Shown piece after piece: positions 1-5,352 of a stretch of 5,619 nucleotides of DNA. Each line of letters starts with the position of its first letter. Position 1 is the stretch's first letter. Both the position numbers and the translations under genes were made by a program. The stretch comes from Nitrospirota bacterium (GTDB lineage: Bacteria > Nitrospinota_A > UBA7883 > JACRGQ01): positions 1 to 5,619 of the forward strand of contig JAJRYM010000133.1 of the NCBI GenBank assembly GCA_024275775.1, written 5' to 3'. The notes under the pieces were generated by a model, which was given only the letters and a program-made list of their open reading frames with translations, was not told the DNA's origin and did no database searches.

Positions 1-62
1 CGGGCGGCACCTTGACAGACAGCCAAAACAGCTGGGCATTGGAACTGCTCTATAAATTCTAA
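1..62 (+). CDS. C-terminal end of a probable outer-membrane beta-barrel protein (partial)
   Basis: Only the last 19 codons are visible, in the frame starting at base 3 and ending with TAA at 60-62. The peptide ends in WALELLYKF. Alternating hydrophobic and aromatic residues with a C-terminal phenylalanine is the known signature of the last beta-strand of outer-membrane barrels, which the BAM machinery recognises. Porin-2/OmpL-like barrels often end this way, and in several phyla they lie near ammonium-transport and P-II genes, so a porin next to glnA would make sense. That family assignment is an inference from a very short fragment. The 5' part lies outside the window. No terminator follows the stop, so read-through into the glnA leader is possible. 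Confidence 0.55.
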   Translation, partial: GGTLTDSQNSWALELLYKF

Positions 63-69
63 CCGGTTA
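60..69. repeat. 10-bp perfect palindrome TAACCGGTTA over the barrel stop codon
   Basis: TAACCGGTTA is its own reverse complement and contains the stop codon of the upstream gene. Its GGTTAA half recurs at 83-88. It could be a protein-binding site at the upstream end of the glnA leader, but a 10-bp palindrome can also arise by chance. Confidence 0.25.
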
Positions 70-151
70 ATATTTTTACGCAGGTTAACTTGATAAATAT
101 TTAGACGTTAAGATGCATGTTTAAGGAAATACTTGAAGGTTCTATGGAAAC

Positions 152-179
152 TTTAAAATTTTAACATTGTGTTATTTCC
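152..179 (+). promoter_or_regulatory. Upstream element of glnA, shared with the H1-like gene
   Basis: TTTAAAAT (152-159), then 8 bp, then TGTGTTATTTCC (168-179), followed by AG. Almost the same two-part block (TTTAAAAT, 7 bp, TGTGCTATTTCC) lies at 2764-2790 in front of the H1-like gene. Here it sits about 37 bp before the glnA Shine-Dalgarno. The TGTGYTATTT part loosely resembles an extended -10, but I find no convincing -35. No sigma-54 -24/-12 pair (TGGCAC..TTGC) is visible anywhere in 63-230, and no other clear promoter was found in this leader. The role, whether promoter or operator, is unproven. Confidence 0.35.
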
Positions 180-230
180 AGCTTTTGAATAGATTGACGG
201 GAAAATAAATTATCTCAAGGAGGGTTTTCA

Positions 231-1649
231 ATGGGTATGACCGGTAAAGATGTTGTTCAGTTCATGAAAGAAAATGACGTGAAGAGCGTCGATTTCAAGT
301 TCATGGATTTTCCCGGCCTTTGGCAACACGTAACTTTCCCCGCCGCTCACATAACTGAGGAAGTTTTCGAGGAAGGGCACGGCTTTGATGGTTCGTCCAT
401 CAGGGGATGGCAACCGATACATGCGTCCGACATGCTTCTGATGCCCGACCCTAACACCATGGTAGTGGATCCGTTTTACGATAGAAAAACGATTAGCCTT
501 ATCTGCAACATCGAAGACCCGATAACGCGCGAGGGGTACAGTAGGGACCCGCGTTATGTGGCGCGTAAAGCGGAAGCGTATCTGAAATCAACCGGTATCG
601 GAGACGTAATATACATGGGGCCGGAGGCGGAGTTTTTCATTTTTGACGATGTGCGGTACAGCACCCAGCCCGGCCATTCCTTTTTCTATGTGGACTCAAA
701 GGAAGCGCAGTGGAACACAGGCAGAGAGGAAAACCCCAACCTCGCGTATAAACCTAGATACAAGGAAGGTTATTTTCCCGTTCCTCCCACCGATGCGCTT
801 GCCAATCTGCGCAACGAAATGGTGCAGGTGATGGAAGAGTGCGGCATAAACGTTGAATGCCAGCATCACGAGGTAGCCACGGCGGGACAGGCGGAAATCG
901 ATATGCGGTTTGCCCCGCTGGTTGAAATGGCGGACAAACTGAACCTTTTCAAATATGTCGTTAAGAACGTAGCCAAGCGCAACGGTAAAACGGCTACCTT
1001 CATGCCGAAACCGGTGCTCAACGACAACGGCTCCGGAATGCATACTCATCAGTCGATATGGAAAGACGGCAAGCCTCTTTTCGCCGGCGATGGATACGGC
1101 GGGATGAGCGAAATGGGCCTCCACTATATCGGCGGAATTCTGAAGCACTCGAGGGCACTGGCCGCCTTCGCCGCTCCGACGACGAACTCGTATAAAAGGC
1201 TCGTGCCCGGCTTCGAGGCGCCGGTCAATCTGGCGTATTCAAGCAGAAACCGGTCGGCGGCCGTGAGAATTCCGATGTATTCGCCCAGCCCGAAAGCGAA
1301 GAGAATTGAACTCCGCTTTCCCGACCCGTCCTGCAATCCATATCTAGCTTTCTCGGCGATGGCGATGGCCGGAATTGACGGCATCCAGAATAAAATAGAT
1401 CCCGGCGAGCCGCTGGATAAGGATATTTACGGACTCTCTCCGGAAGAGCTTAGCGAGATTCCATCTCTTCCCGGCTCTCTGGAAGAGGCTCTGGATGCTC
1501 TGGAAGAGGATCATGAATTCCTGCTGAAAGGTGATGTTTTCACGGAGGATGTCATTGAAACCTGGCTGGATTACAAGATGAACAGCGAAGCGACAAAGGT
1601 GCATATGGCGCCGCATCCTATAGAGTTTGAACTTTATTACGATATTTAA
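231..1649 (+). CDS. glnA: Glutamine synthetase type I (GSI), adenylylation-site form
   Basis: Cytoplasmic enzyme that joins ammonia to glutamate using ATP, the entry point of ammonium assimilation; GSI forms dodecamers. The 472 residues match the usual length (E. coli about 469). Visible motifs are the FDGSSIRGW loop (52-60, with the D53 that helps deprotonate ammonium), metal ligands E132/E134 in GPEAEFF, E214 and E222 in the [10 protein letters not shown] stretch, NGSGMH (266-271) with H271, the flap glutamate E329 in [12 protein letters not shown], the NRSAAVRIP stretch (340-348), and E360 in RIELRFPDP. Tyr400 in DIYGLSPEE aligns with the E. coli adenylylation tyrosine, so control by GlnE-type adenylylation is likely. 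The start at 231 is set by AAGGAGGG at 217-224, 6 bp upstream; ATG 237 is in frame but would leave a 12-bp spacing. A strong terminator follows, so it is probably transcribed alone or with upstream genes. Confidence 0.98.
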   Translation: MGMTGKDVVQFMKENDVKSVDFKFMDFPGLWQHVTFPAAHITEEVFEEGHGFDGSSIRGWQPIHASDMLLMPDPNTMVVDPFYDRKTISLICNIEDPITREGYSRDPRYVARKAEAYLKSTGIGDVIYMGPEAEFFIFDDVRYSTQPGHSFFYVDSKEAQWNTGREENPNLAYKPRYKEGYFPVPPTDALANLRNEMVQVMEECGINVECQHHEVATAGQAEIDMRFAPLVEMADKLNLFKYVVKNVAKRNGKTATFMPKPVLNDNGSGMHTHQSIWKDGKPLFAGDGYGGMSEMGLHYIGGILKHSRALAAFAAPTTNSYKRLVPGFEAPVNLAYSSRNRSAAVRIPMYSPSPKAKRIELRFPDPSCNPYLAFSAMAMAGIDGIQNKIDPGEPLDKDIYGLSPEELSEIPSLPGSLEEALDALEEDHEFLLKGDVFTEDVIETWLDYKMNSEATKVHMAPHPIEFELYYDI

Positions 1650-1657
1650 CCGGCATT

Positions 1658-1700
1658 CCCGCCGTAGAGGCCTGCTCTGCGGCGGGGCAATCCCTTTTTT
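1658..1700 (+). terminator. Rho-independent terminator of glnA
   Basis: A 12-bp stem pairs 1658-1669 (CCCGCCGTAGAG) with 1675-1686 (CTCTGCGGCGGG), with one T-G wobble and a 5-base GCCTG loop. It begins 8 bp after the glnA stop. A run of six T (1695-1700) follows, separated from the stem by 8 bases. That gap is wider than in an ideal terminator, but the stem is very GC-rich. Confidence 0.8.
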
Positions 1701-1726
1701 GATTTGCCCGTTCTTTAGGGTACAAT
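1699..1726 (+). promoter_or_regulatory. Candidate sigma-70-type promoter of the receiver gene
   Basis: TTGATT (1699-1704), a 16-bp spacer, and TACAAT (1721-1726). It lies directly after the glnA terminator and 15 bp before the AAAGGAG ribosome-binding site at 1741-1747. The position and the five-of-six match of the -10 make it credible. Confidence 0.5.
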
Positions 1727-1761
1727 ATTCTTAAACAGTAAAAGGAGTGGGTCCCTTCTGT

Positions 1762-2118
1762 ATGGCGAATATTCTTGTTTGTGAAGACGAACCTCTGATA
1801 CGTCAGTGCGTGATGGATTTCCTTGCTCCGAAAGGCTTCACTTTGTTCCCGGTGTCCGATGGAACCGAAGCCCTTCAAACGATGGAAGAAAATAGTATCG
1901 ATATCGTTATAAGCGATATAAATATGAAGCCGATGGACGGCATAACTTTTCTGGAGAAACTTCGCGCCGCAGATAATATGGTGCCTTTCGTTCTGATGAC
2001 CGGGCACCCCCAAATAGAATCATACCTGCATGGGAAACATGACCTTGGAGCTTTTGAATATATTCAAAAACCTTTTGACTTCAATCTGCTTCTTTCCATA
2101 ATTAAAAAACTGCTTTAA
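1762..2118 (+). CDS. Single-domain response regulator (CheY-like receiver)
   Basis: A stand-alone receiver of 118 residues with no output domain, so it probably acts by phospho-dependent binding to a partner protein or as a phosphorelay intermediate. Conserved residues are all present: acidic pair E8/D9 in VCEDEP, phosphoacceptor D52 in VISDINM followed by KPMDG, T80 in LMTGH, aromatic Y100, and K103-P104 in IQKPF. I chose ATG 1762 because the protein then starts as MANILVCEDEP, as receivers normally do. The frame is open from GTG 1747, but that codon lies inside the AAAGGAG site. With ATG 1762 the spacing is a long 14 bp. It follows the glnA terminator and has its own candidate promoter, so co-regulation with glnA is not implied. 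No histidine kinase is in the window, so the partner is unknown; LMTGHP resembles receivers of NtrC or hybrid-kinase systems more than chemotaxis CheY. Confidence 0.9.
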   Translation: MANILVCEDEPLIRQCVMDFLAPKGFTLFPVSDGTEALQTMEENSIDIVISDINMKPMDGITFLEKLRAADNMVPFVLMTGHPQIESYLHGKHDLGAFEYIQKPFDFNLLLSIIKKLL

Positions 2119-2176
2119 TCGAAAACATACTCTTTCCCATACCTGTCCGAGAATTCAATCCGGTCTCCTGACGAAC

Positions 2177-2192
2177 TGGTAAAAAATTACCA
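2177..2192. repeat. Inverted repeat TGGTAA-AAAA-TTACCA (possible operator)
   Basis: Perfect 6-bp arms (2177-2182 and 2187-2192) around an AAAA centre, 20 bp upstream of the -35 box of the helix-turn-helix gene. It is not followed by a T-run on either strand, so it is not a good terminator. Its position suits an operator for the CI-type protein encoded just downstream, but this is an inference. Confidence 0.35.
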
Positions 2193-2210
2193 AAAAAGAA
2201 GTACAGTAGC

Positions 2211-2221
2211 TATTGGCAATA
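2211..2221. repeat. Palindrome TATTG-G-CAATA overlapping the -35 box
   Basis: Perfect 5-bp arms around a single central base, covering the TTGGCA -35 hexamer at 2213-2218. A dimeric repressor bound here would block RNA polymerase. Autorepression is common for CI-type proteins, but the two palindromes in this gap do not share one sequence, so at most one is likely to be the real operator. Confidence 0.35.
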
Positions 2222-2241
2222 CAGGTTTTTTTAAGTAAAAT
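2213..2241 (+). promoter_or_regulatory. Sigma-70-type promoter of the CI-type gene
   Basis: TTGGCA (2213-2218), a 17-bp spacer, and TAAAAT (2236-2241); each hexamer matches the consensus at five of six positions. It would give a leader of about 45 bases before ATG 2295. Confidence 0.65.
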
Positions 2242-2294
2242 AAAGTTAGTAAAAAGAGTGGGAATTTCTTTTCATATATTACTGGGAGAATGCG

Positions 2295-2675
2295 ATGGCA
2301 CAGACATTCAAAGACAGATTGAAGATCCTTATGCACAGTGAGCGCCCTTATACATGGTCCAAAAAAGTTGGCATAGAAAAGGGCCTGTTCCAATATTACT
2401 GGCAAAAAGGGAAGATACCGACCTATGAGAACCTTTTGAAGATTCAACGTTATTCAGGCTGTTCGCTTGACTGGCTTTTAACGGGCAAGAACGTTGCTTT
2501 CGACAAAATTGAAAAGCTTCCCATGGTAAGCGAGAAGAATCCTAAATATGGGGCGAGGAATTTAAGGCTTTCAAAAACCATAACCAAGATTCGTAATATC
2601 TACGGCAAGAAATCGGATAAGGATATGGAAGCTCTGGAATATATGGTTGACGCGATTATAGCTAAAAAAAGGTAA
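2295..2675 (+). CDS. CI-repressor-type helix-turn-helix DNA-binding protein
   Basis: A 126-residue protein. Residues 5-64 look like the phage CI-repressor HTH fold: FKDRLKILM first helix, the HTH around W21-Q37 (TWSKKVGIEKG, then the recognition helix), and the family-typical end NLLKIQRYSGCSLDWLLTG (47-64). It therefore probably binds DNA as a dimer and represses transcription. The S24/LexA-type peptidase half of classical CI is missing. In its place is a short linker and a charged helical tail (about 88-126, ending AIIAKKR) that may dimerise. The start is supported by GGGAG at 2284-2288, 6 bp before ATG. It has its own promoter, overlapped by one palindrome, which fits autoregulation. No integrase, excisionase or other phage gene is in the window, so I read it as a host-domesticated regulator rather than evidence of a prophage. 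Its targets are unknown. Confidence 0.75.
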   Translation: MAQTFKDRLKILMHSERPYTWSKKVGIEKGLFQYYWQKGKIPTYENLLKIQRYSGCSLDWLLTGKNVAFDKIEKLPMVSEKNPKYGARNLRLSKTITKIRNIYGKKSDKDMEALEYMVDAIIAKKR

Positions 2676-2763
2676 CGGTTTTTTAATAGGGGTCTTGCTG
2701 TTGAGATTTGGTTTTTTTGGGAGGCGGGTCTGCGTTGGTCGGCAGAAAAATTATAAAAAATAA

Positions 2764-2790
2764 TTTAAAATATTTTAATGTGCTATTTCC
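2764..2790 (+). promoter_or_regulatory. Upstream element of the H1-like gene, matching the glnA leader
   Basis: TTTAAAAT (2764-2771), 7 bp, then TGTGCTATTTCC (2779-2790), followed by CAG. The second half matches the glnA element at 168-179 in 11 of 12 bases and the first half is identical. It ends 24 bp before the AGGAG site at 2815-2819. The rest of the 2676-2871 gap is AT-rich with T-runs after the previous gene (2712-2718), but I see no clear hairpin terminator there. Confidence 0.35.
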
Positions 2791-2824
2791 CAGATAGTTA
2801 ATGCTTATTTAGTTAGGAGCTTTC

Positions 2825-2875
2825 TTGAAATCTATTGATAATAAATGCATATATAGTAGTATGTGGTTCAAATGA
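2825..2875 (+). CDS. Possible 16-codon leader ORF coupled to the H1-like gene
   Basis: A TTG start at 2825 follows AGGAG (2815-2819) at a 5-bp spacing, the only good Shine-Dalgarno in this gap. The frame reads 16 codons (peptide MKSIDNKCIYSSMWFK) and stops with TGA at 2873-2875, which overlaps ATG 2872 of the H1-like gene as ATGA. That gene has no recognisable Shine-Dalgarno next to its own start, so ribosomes finishing the leader could restart on it. The alternative is that the AGGAG match is chance and the downstream gene is read from a weak site. No family similarity is recognisable in so short a peptide. Confidence 0.4.
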   Translation: MKSIDNKCIYSSMWFK

Positions 2876-3441
2876 ACCCAAAAAAGATTATAAAAATTGA
2901 ACTTTCCAATCCGCGCTTTACAAGAGCGGAATTAAGGGATCATGCATCGGAGTTCATTCATTACGCCGGATATGCCGGTTATGTTCTTGCCGGGTTCAAC
3001 AAACATTTAAGTCAGGCGAAAATTTATCCTTTAAAGCCTGAAATAGCCGAGCGAAACCACAGGCTTATACTTGAAACCACCCTTATTAATGCCCGGATTA
3101 TTTATCAAATAACCCAGATTTATCCTTCTTTTAAAAACTGGCGGATAAAATCGCTCGTAGCCGGTGTCAGCCTTGCGCCTCCGTCTAGAAAAAAGCCGGC
3201 AACGGCGCCTTCGTCCGCAAAAAAGCCGGTCAAAAAGGTGAAGAAAACGGTTAAAAAGAAGGCAACTGTCAAAAAGGCCGCTAAAAAAACCGTTAAAAAG
3301 GAAACAGCGAAGAAGGCGGTCACGAAGAAAACTGTCAAAAAGAGCCCGGTAAAAAAAGTAAAGACGGTGAAAAAGAAGGCGGCTGTTAAAAAGGCCGTCA
3401 AAAAAACCGTTAAAAAGAAAACAGCGAAGAAAAAAAGATAA
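2872..3441 (+). CDS. Histone H1-like protein with lysine-rich repetitive tail
   Basis: A 189-residue protein in two parts. Residues 1-105 form a probably helical domain I do not recognise (FTRAELRDHASEF, then a Tyr/Gly-rich stretch near 31-42, then a long helix ending around YPSFKNW). Residues 106-189 form a disordered basic tail: from P119 to the end, 35 of 71 residues are lysine and only one is acidic (E144), built from TVKK/AVKK/TAKK units. Such tails resemble the C-terminal domain of histone H1 and bacterial H1-like or AlgP-like proteins, which bind DNA without strong sequence preference. Nucleoid compaction or RNA binding is therefore likely. I start at ATG 2872; GTG 2863 is in frame but has no Shine-Dalgarno. 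Translation may be coupled to the leader ORF by the ATGA overlap. It converges on the phosphoesterase gene, only 24 bp away, with no visible terminator. Confidence 0.75.
   Translation: MNPKKIIKIELSNPRFTRAELRDHASEFIHYAGYAGYVLAGFNKHLSQAKIYPLKPEIAERNHRLILETTLINARIIYQITQIYPSFKNWRIKSLVAGVSLAPPSRKKPATAPSSAKKPVKKVKKTVKKKATVKKAAKKTVKKETAKKAVTKKTVKKSPVKKVKTVKKKAAVKKAVKKTVKKKTAKKKR
3226..3432 (+). repeat. Tandem duplication inside the lysine-rich tail (two approx. 90-bp units)
   Basis: Unit 1 covers 3226-3315 (residues P119-K148) and unit 2 covers 3346-3432 (P159-K187). They share the pattern PVKKVK..TVKKKA.VKKA.KKTVKK.TAKK and differ by one missing lysine codon (K125) in unit 2 and a few substitutions. 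A 30-bp linker codes for AVTKKTVKKS. DNA similarity between the units is high, including the AAAAACCGTTAAAAAG and ACAGCGAAGAA blocks, which points to a fairly recent duplication that lengthened the tail. Confidence 0.85.
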
Positions 3442-3465
3442 GCTGGCGTCGGCTTGCAAGAATTG

Positions 3466-4434
3466 TCAGGATAATTTTTCCAGTTCTTTGAGAAGCTGTT
3501 TTTGAATATCTTCAAACGTCCCTTCGATACTTGCTCCGCTTGCTTTTGGATGCCCCCCTCCGCCGAATTTTGAGGCCAGTTCGTTTACGTTTACCTCTCC
3601 TTGCGACCTGAGGCTTACTCGCCATCTGTCTTTTTCGTATTCTCTTAATAGAAACGCCGTTTCCACTTCCTTTATACCGAGAAGGTTGTTTACAAATCCT
3701 TCCGTGTCCACTTTGCTACCGCTTTCTGATGACAGAAAATCGTAATCAAGCCGGGATATGGCAAGCTTTCCCCCATTGTGGAATTCCATTGAATCCAGCA
3801 TTTTCCCGAGGGCCTTAACGGTTTCAAGACTGTTCTGATAAAAAAGCAGTCGAGCTATTTTTTCGGGGTCTGCTCCGCATTCCACCAGCCATGCCGCCAT
3901 CCTGAAGGTTTCCGGTTTGGTGTTGTCAAAACGGAATCTGCCGGTATCCGTTATAATCCCGGCGTATAGAGCCGAAGCGGCGGCGGCATCCGGCGTTACT
4001 CCGCTTGACCTAAACAACTCGGCCGCTATGTGAGAGGCGGCGGCGTAATGGGCAAGCACAAGGTTTAGCGTTCCAAAGTTTTCGTTGCTGATGTGATGAT
4101 CCACATTCAGGATATCCGCGTTTTCGGCGATGAGGTTTCGAGCTTGGCCGATTCTGTCGAGATTCGGCACATCGAAAATTAACACGGCCTTGAATTTCTT
4201 CCCTTCCACCGATTCGCCGTAAGCTCGGAACTCATCCATACCTTTCAGAAAGGAAAGTTTCTCCTGTGGGGGATCGGGCAGAATGATTTCATACTTTTTT
4301 CCGAGCTTTTTTAACAAACCGGCGCATCCGATTAAAGCGCCCACGCCGTCGCAATCGGAATTGACGTGGGTGGTTAAAAGGAAGTTGTCTCTGGCCTTGA
4401 TGAAATCGATTGCCTGCGCGATGAGTTTTTCCAT
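3466..4434 (-). CDS. nrnA: DHH/DHHA1 phosphoesterase, NrnA-like oligoribonuclease / pAp phosphatase
   Basis: A 322-residue, metal-dependent (usually manganese) hydrolase. Family members degrade 2-5-nt RNAs and dephosphorylate pAp; which activity dominates here cannot be told. The order is typical: motif I THVNSDCDG (H23, D27, D29), motif II IFDVPNLDR (D88), motif III VDHH (D112, H113, H114), motif IV GIITDTGRFRF (D163), then a C-terminal DHHA1 domain ending in GGGGHPKASG (291-300). Length matches the family. Motif I has Ser and Cys where Pro and Gly are most common (HxNPDGD), but the metal ligands are intact. Start ATG 4434 is preceded by GAGG at a 7-bp spacing. It lies 34 bp after rubredoxin on the same strand, so it is probably the last gene of that operon. 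The symbol rests on motifs, not on a database match; RecJ is excluded by the short length. Confidence 0.93.
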   Translation of the reverse strand: MEKLIAQAIDFIKARDNFLLTTHVNSDCDGVGALIGCAGLLKKLGKKYEIILPDPPQEKLSFLKGMDEFRAYGESVEGKKFKAVLIFDVPNLDRIGQARNLIAENADILNVDHHISNENFGTLNLVLAHYAAASHIAAELFRSSGVTPDAAAASALYAGIITDTGRFRFDNTKPETFRMAAWLVECGADPEKIARLLFYQNSLETVKALGKMLDSMEFHNGGKLAISRLDYDFLSSESGSKVDTEGFVNNLLGIKEVETAFLLREYEKDRWRVSLRSQGEVNVNELASKFGGGGHPKASGASIEGTFEDIQKQLLKELEKLS

Positions 4435-4468
4435 TATACGGCCTCAGACTTTCAGGGCAGTGAATTCT

Positions 4469-4630
4469 TTATTCAATTTTGGTGAAATCCGTTTTTGTAA
4501 CCCCGCATGCCGGGCATACCCAGTCGTCGGGAATATCCTCAAAAGCCGTTCCAGGTTCTAATCCTCCGTCAGGGTCGCCTACGGCAGGGTCGTAAACCCA
4601 TCCGCATATATCGCATATCCATTTATCCAT
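4469..4630 (-). CDS. Rubredoxin
   Basis: A 53-residue one-electron carrier with a single Fe(Cys)4 centre. The sequence starts [19 protein letters not shown] and carries both ligand pairs, CDIC (C6, C9) and CPAC (C39, C42), plus the conserved Tyr/Trp core (Y13, W37) and the DPDGG / PGTAFEDIP region. Length is exactly that of classical rubredoxins. The start is fixed by AAGGAG (4638-4643) at a 7-bp spacing. It lies 18 bp downstream of the ferritin-like gene. In anaerobes rubredoxin passes electrons to rubrerythrin, superoxide reductase or flavodiiron proteins. Here the adjacent half-ferritin protein is the obvious candidate partner, together resembling the two domains of rubrerythrin encoded separately. 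That partnership is an inference from gene order. Confidence 0.97.
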   Translation of the reverse strand: MDKWICDICGWVYDPAVGDPDGGLEPGTAFEDIPDDWVCPACGVTKTDFTKIE

Positions 4631-4648
4631 GCTGTTACTCCTTCTCTT

Positions 4649-4885
4649 TTAAGTTTGCTGTTTAAATTCCGCAAGCCTCATTTCCAGTTTTGCAAGAAGC
4701 TCTTCCAGAGAGTCCTTGTGTTTGCGCTCCTGATTGGCAAGGAAAAGAAACATATCCTTGGACGAATCCTCTTCGTATTCGTTGTGGAGCTCCATGTAAA
4801 ACTCATAGGCTTCTTCTTCACGAGGGATGGCCATTATCAGTGCTTCGATCTTTCTTTCAAGATCTCTTACTTCACGCGAGGCCAT
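4649..4885 (-). CDS. Short ferritin-like / rubrerythrin-type protein (half four-helix bundle)
   Basis: 78 residues forming two predicted helices: about 4-37 and 42-76. The first carries REEEAYEFY (E23-E25, Y30), the second carries ERKH (E53, H56), an ExxH as in rubrerythrin and bacterioferritin di-iron helices. Full ferritin-like domains have two such pairs, so this is half a bundle and would have to dimerise to make a four-helix di-iron site, as encapsulated ferritins (EncFtn) do. The 30-residue step from E23 to E53 is also close to that family. Lacking a rubredoxin domain, it is followed by a free rubredoxin gene. Likely role is peroxide reduction or iron handling. The ATG overlaps the stop of the upstream membrane gene by one base (TGATG), so translation is probably coupled; a GGAGG sits 12 bp upstream. 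Whether iron is really bound is unproven. Confidence 0.75.
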   Translation of the reverse strand: MASREVRDLERKIEALIMAIPREEEAYEFYMELHNEYEEDSSKDMFLFLANQERKHKDSLEELLAKLEMRLAEFKQQT

Positions 4886-5304
4886 CAGAGAAACTTGCCT
4901 CCAAGATATCCGAGGTAAATCACAAATCCGCAGTTCAATAATACAAGAACCGTGTATATCATCCTGTAGCCGCTCTCGGCTGTCGGCGCCGACGGGTCAA
5001 AAAACCGCCATGCAACTATCGCTATTGATAGTAACATAAAGATAAACCCGAACACACGCTTATGCGTAAAAATGCGGGTTGTTCTTCCCTTGAAGCGCAA
5101 TTTCCAGTCGAACACGCCTGAAAAAAGAACAAACGGCGATGCAAGGGTTGAGAGGATAAAACAGTAATAGGCCGCCGATTCATAAGCGTTTTTGCCGGTT
5201 AGCAGATAGGAAAAAAACAGCACAACACCCGCCGGCCACAGGCCGTTCGTAAAGTGGCTTGCGATGTGATGCAAACGTACCGCAGGTTTTGTGAACAGAG
5301 CCAT
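4885..5304 (-). CDS. Four-helix membrane protein, DUF2231-like
   Basis: A 139-residue inner-membrane protein. Four hydrophobic segments are visible: about 20-37, 45-65, 84-100 and 114-135, with basic loops around 68-83. The N-terminal LHHIASHFTNGLWP (H12, H13, H17) resembles the histidine-proline region of DUF2231 proteins, and a further His lies at 81 before the third helix. Paired histidines in a small four-helix membrane protein could ligate haem b, but no haem motif is certain. It has no signal peptide beyond the first helix. The start ATG 5304 has only a weak GAAG directly before it; no better in-frame start exists. It is overlapped at its end by the ferritin-like gene, which suggests the two products work together, perhaps by linking a quinone pool to rubredoxin and the di-iron protein. 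That role is speculative. Confidence 0.65.
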   Translation of the reverse strand: MALFTKPAVRLHHIASHFTNGLWPAGVVLFFSYLLTGKNAYESAAYYCFILSTLASPFVLFSGVFDWKLRFKGRTTRIFTHKRVFGFIFMLLSIAIVAWRFFDPSAPTAESGYRMIYTVLVLLNCGFVIYLGYLGGKFL

Positions 5305-5352
5305 CTTCAGCGGTCGGAATGCGTTACTTTAATTGAAAACAAAGCATGCTCC

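Noticed and set aside
63..230. A sigma-54 promoter or glutamine riboswitch in the glnA leader
   Set aside because: No GG-N10-GC element with a TGGCAC/TTGC context was found, and no recognisable riboswitch core was seen; TTAACT-N18-TAAGAT (85-114) is too weak to call a promoter.
696..1616. Several minus-strand open frames across glnA
   Set aside because: Glutamine synthetase is certain on the plus strand, and the antisense peptides show no domain-like features.
3349..3358. Programmed -1 frameshift at the A-run (GTA AAA AAA) in the basic tail
   Set aside because: The heptamer can slip, but several similar A-runs occur simply because the tail is polylysine, and no stimulatory hairpin follows.
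3226..3432. CRISPR-like repeats
   Set aside because: The repeats are in-frame coding duplications with no unique spacers of constant length.
2295..3441. A prophage or integrated element around the CI-type gene
   Set aside because: No integrase, attachment-site repeat, tRNA or structural phage gene is present; neighbours look like ordinary chromosomal genes.
3442..3465. A shared bidirectional terminator between the convergent genes
   Set aside because: The 24-bp gap contains no stem with flanking T-runs.
3031..3515. Long minus-strand frames opposite the H1-like gene, one looking like a Phe/Leu-rich membrane protein
   Set aside because: They are the complement of the lysine codons (AAA/AAG read as TTT/CTT) and contain mirror images of the repeat; no ribosome-binding site or family match.
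4655..5039. Plus-strand frames over the ferritin-like and membrane genes
   Set aside because: They overlap genes with clear motifs on the other strand and lack ribosome-binding sites or recognisable motifs.
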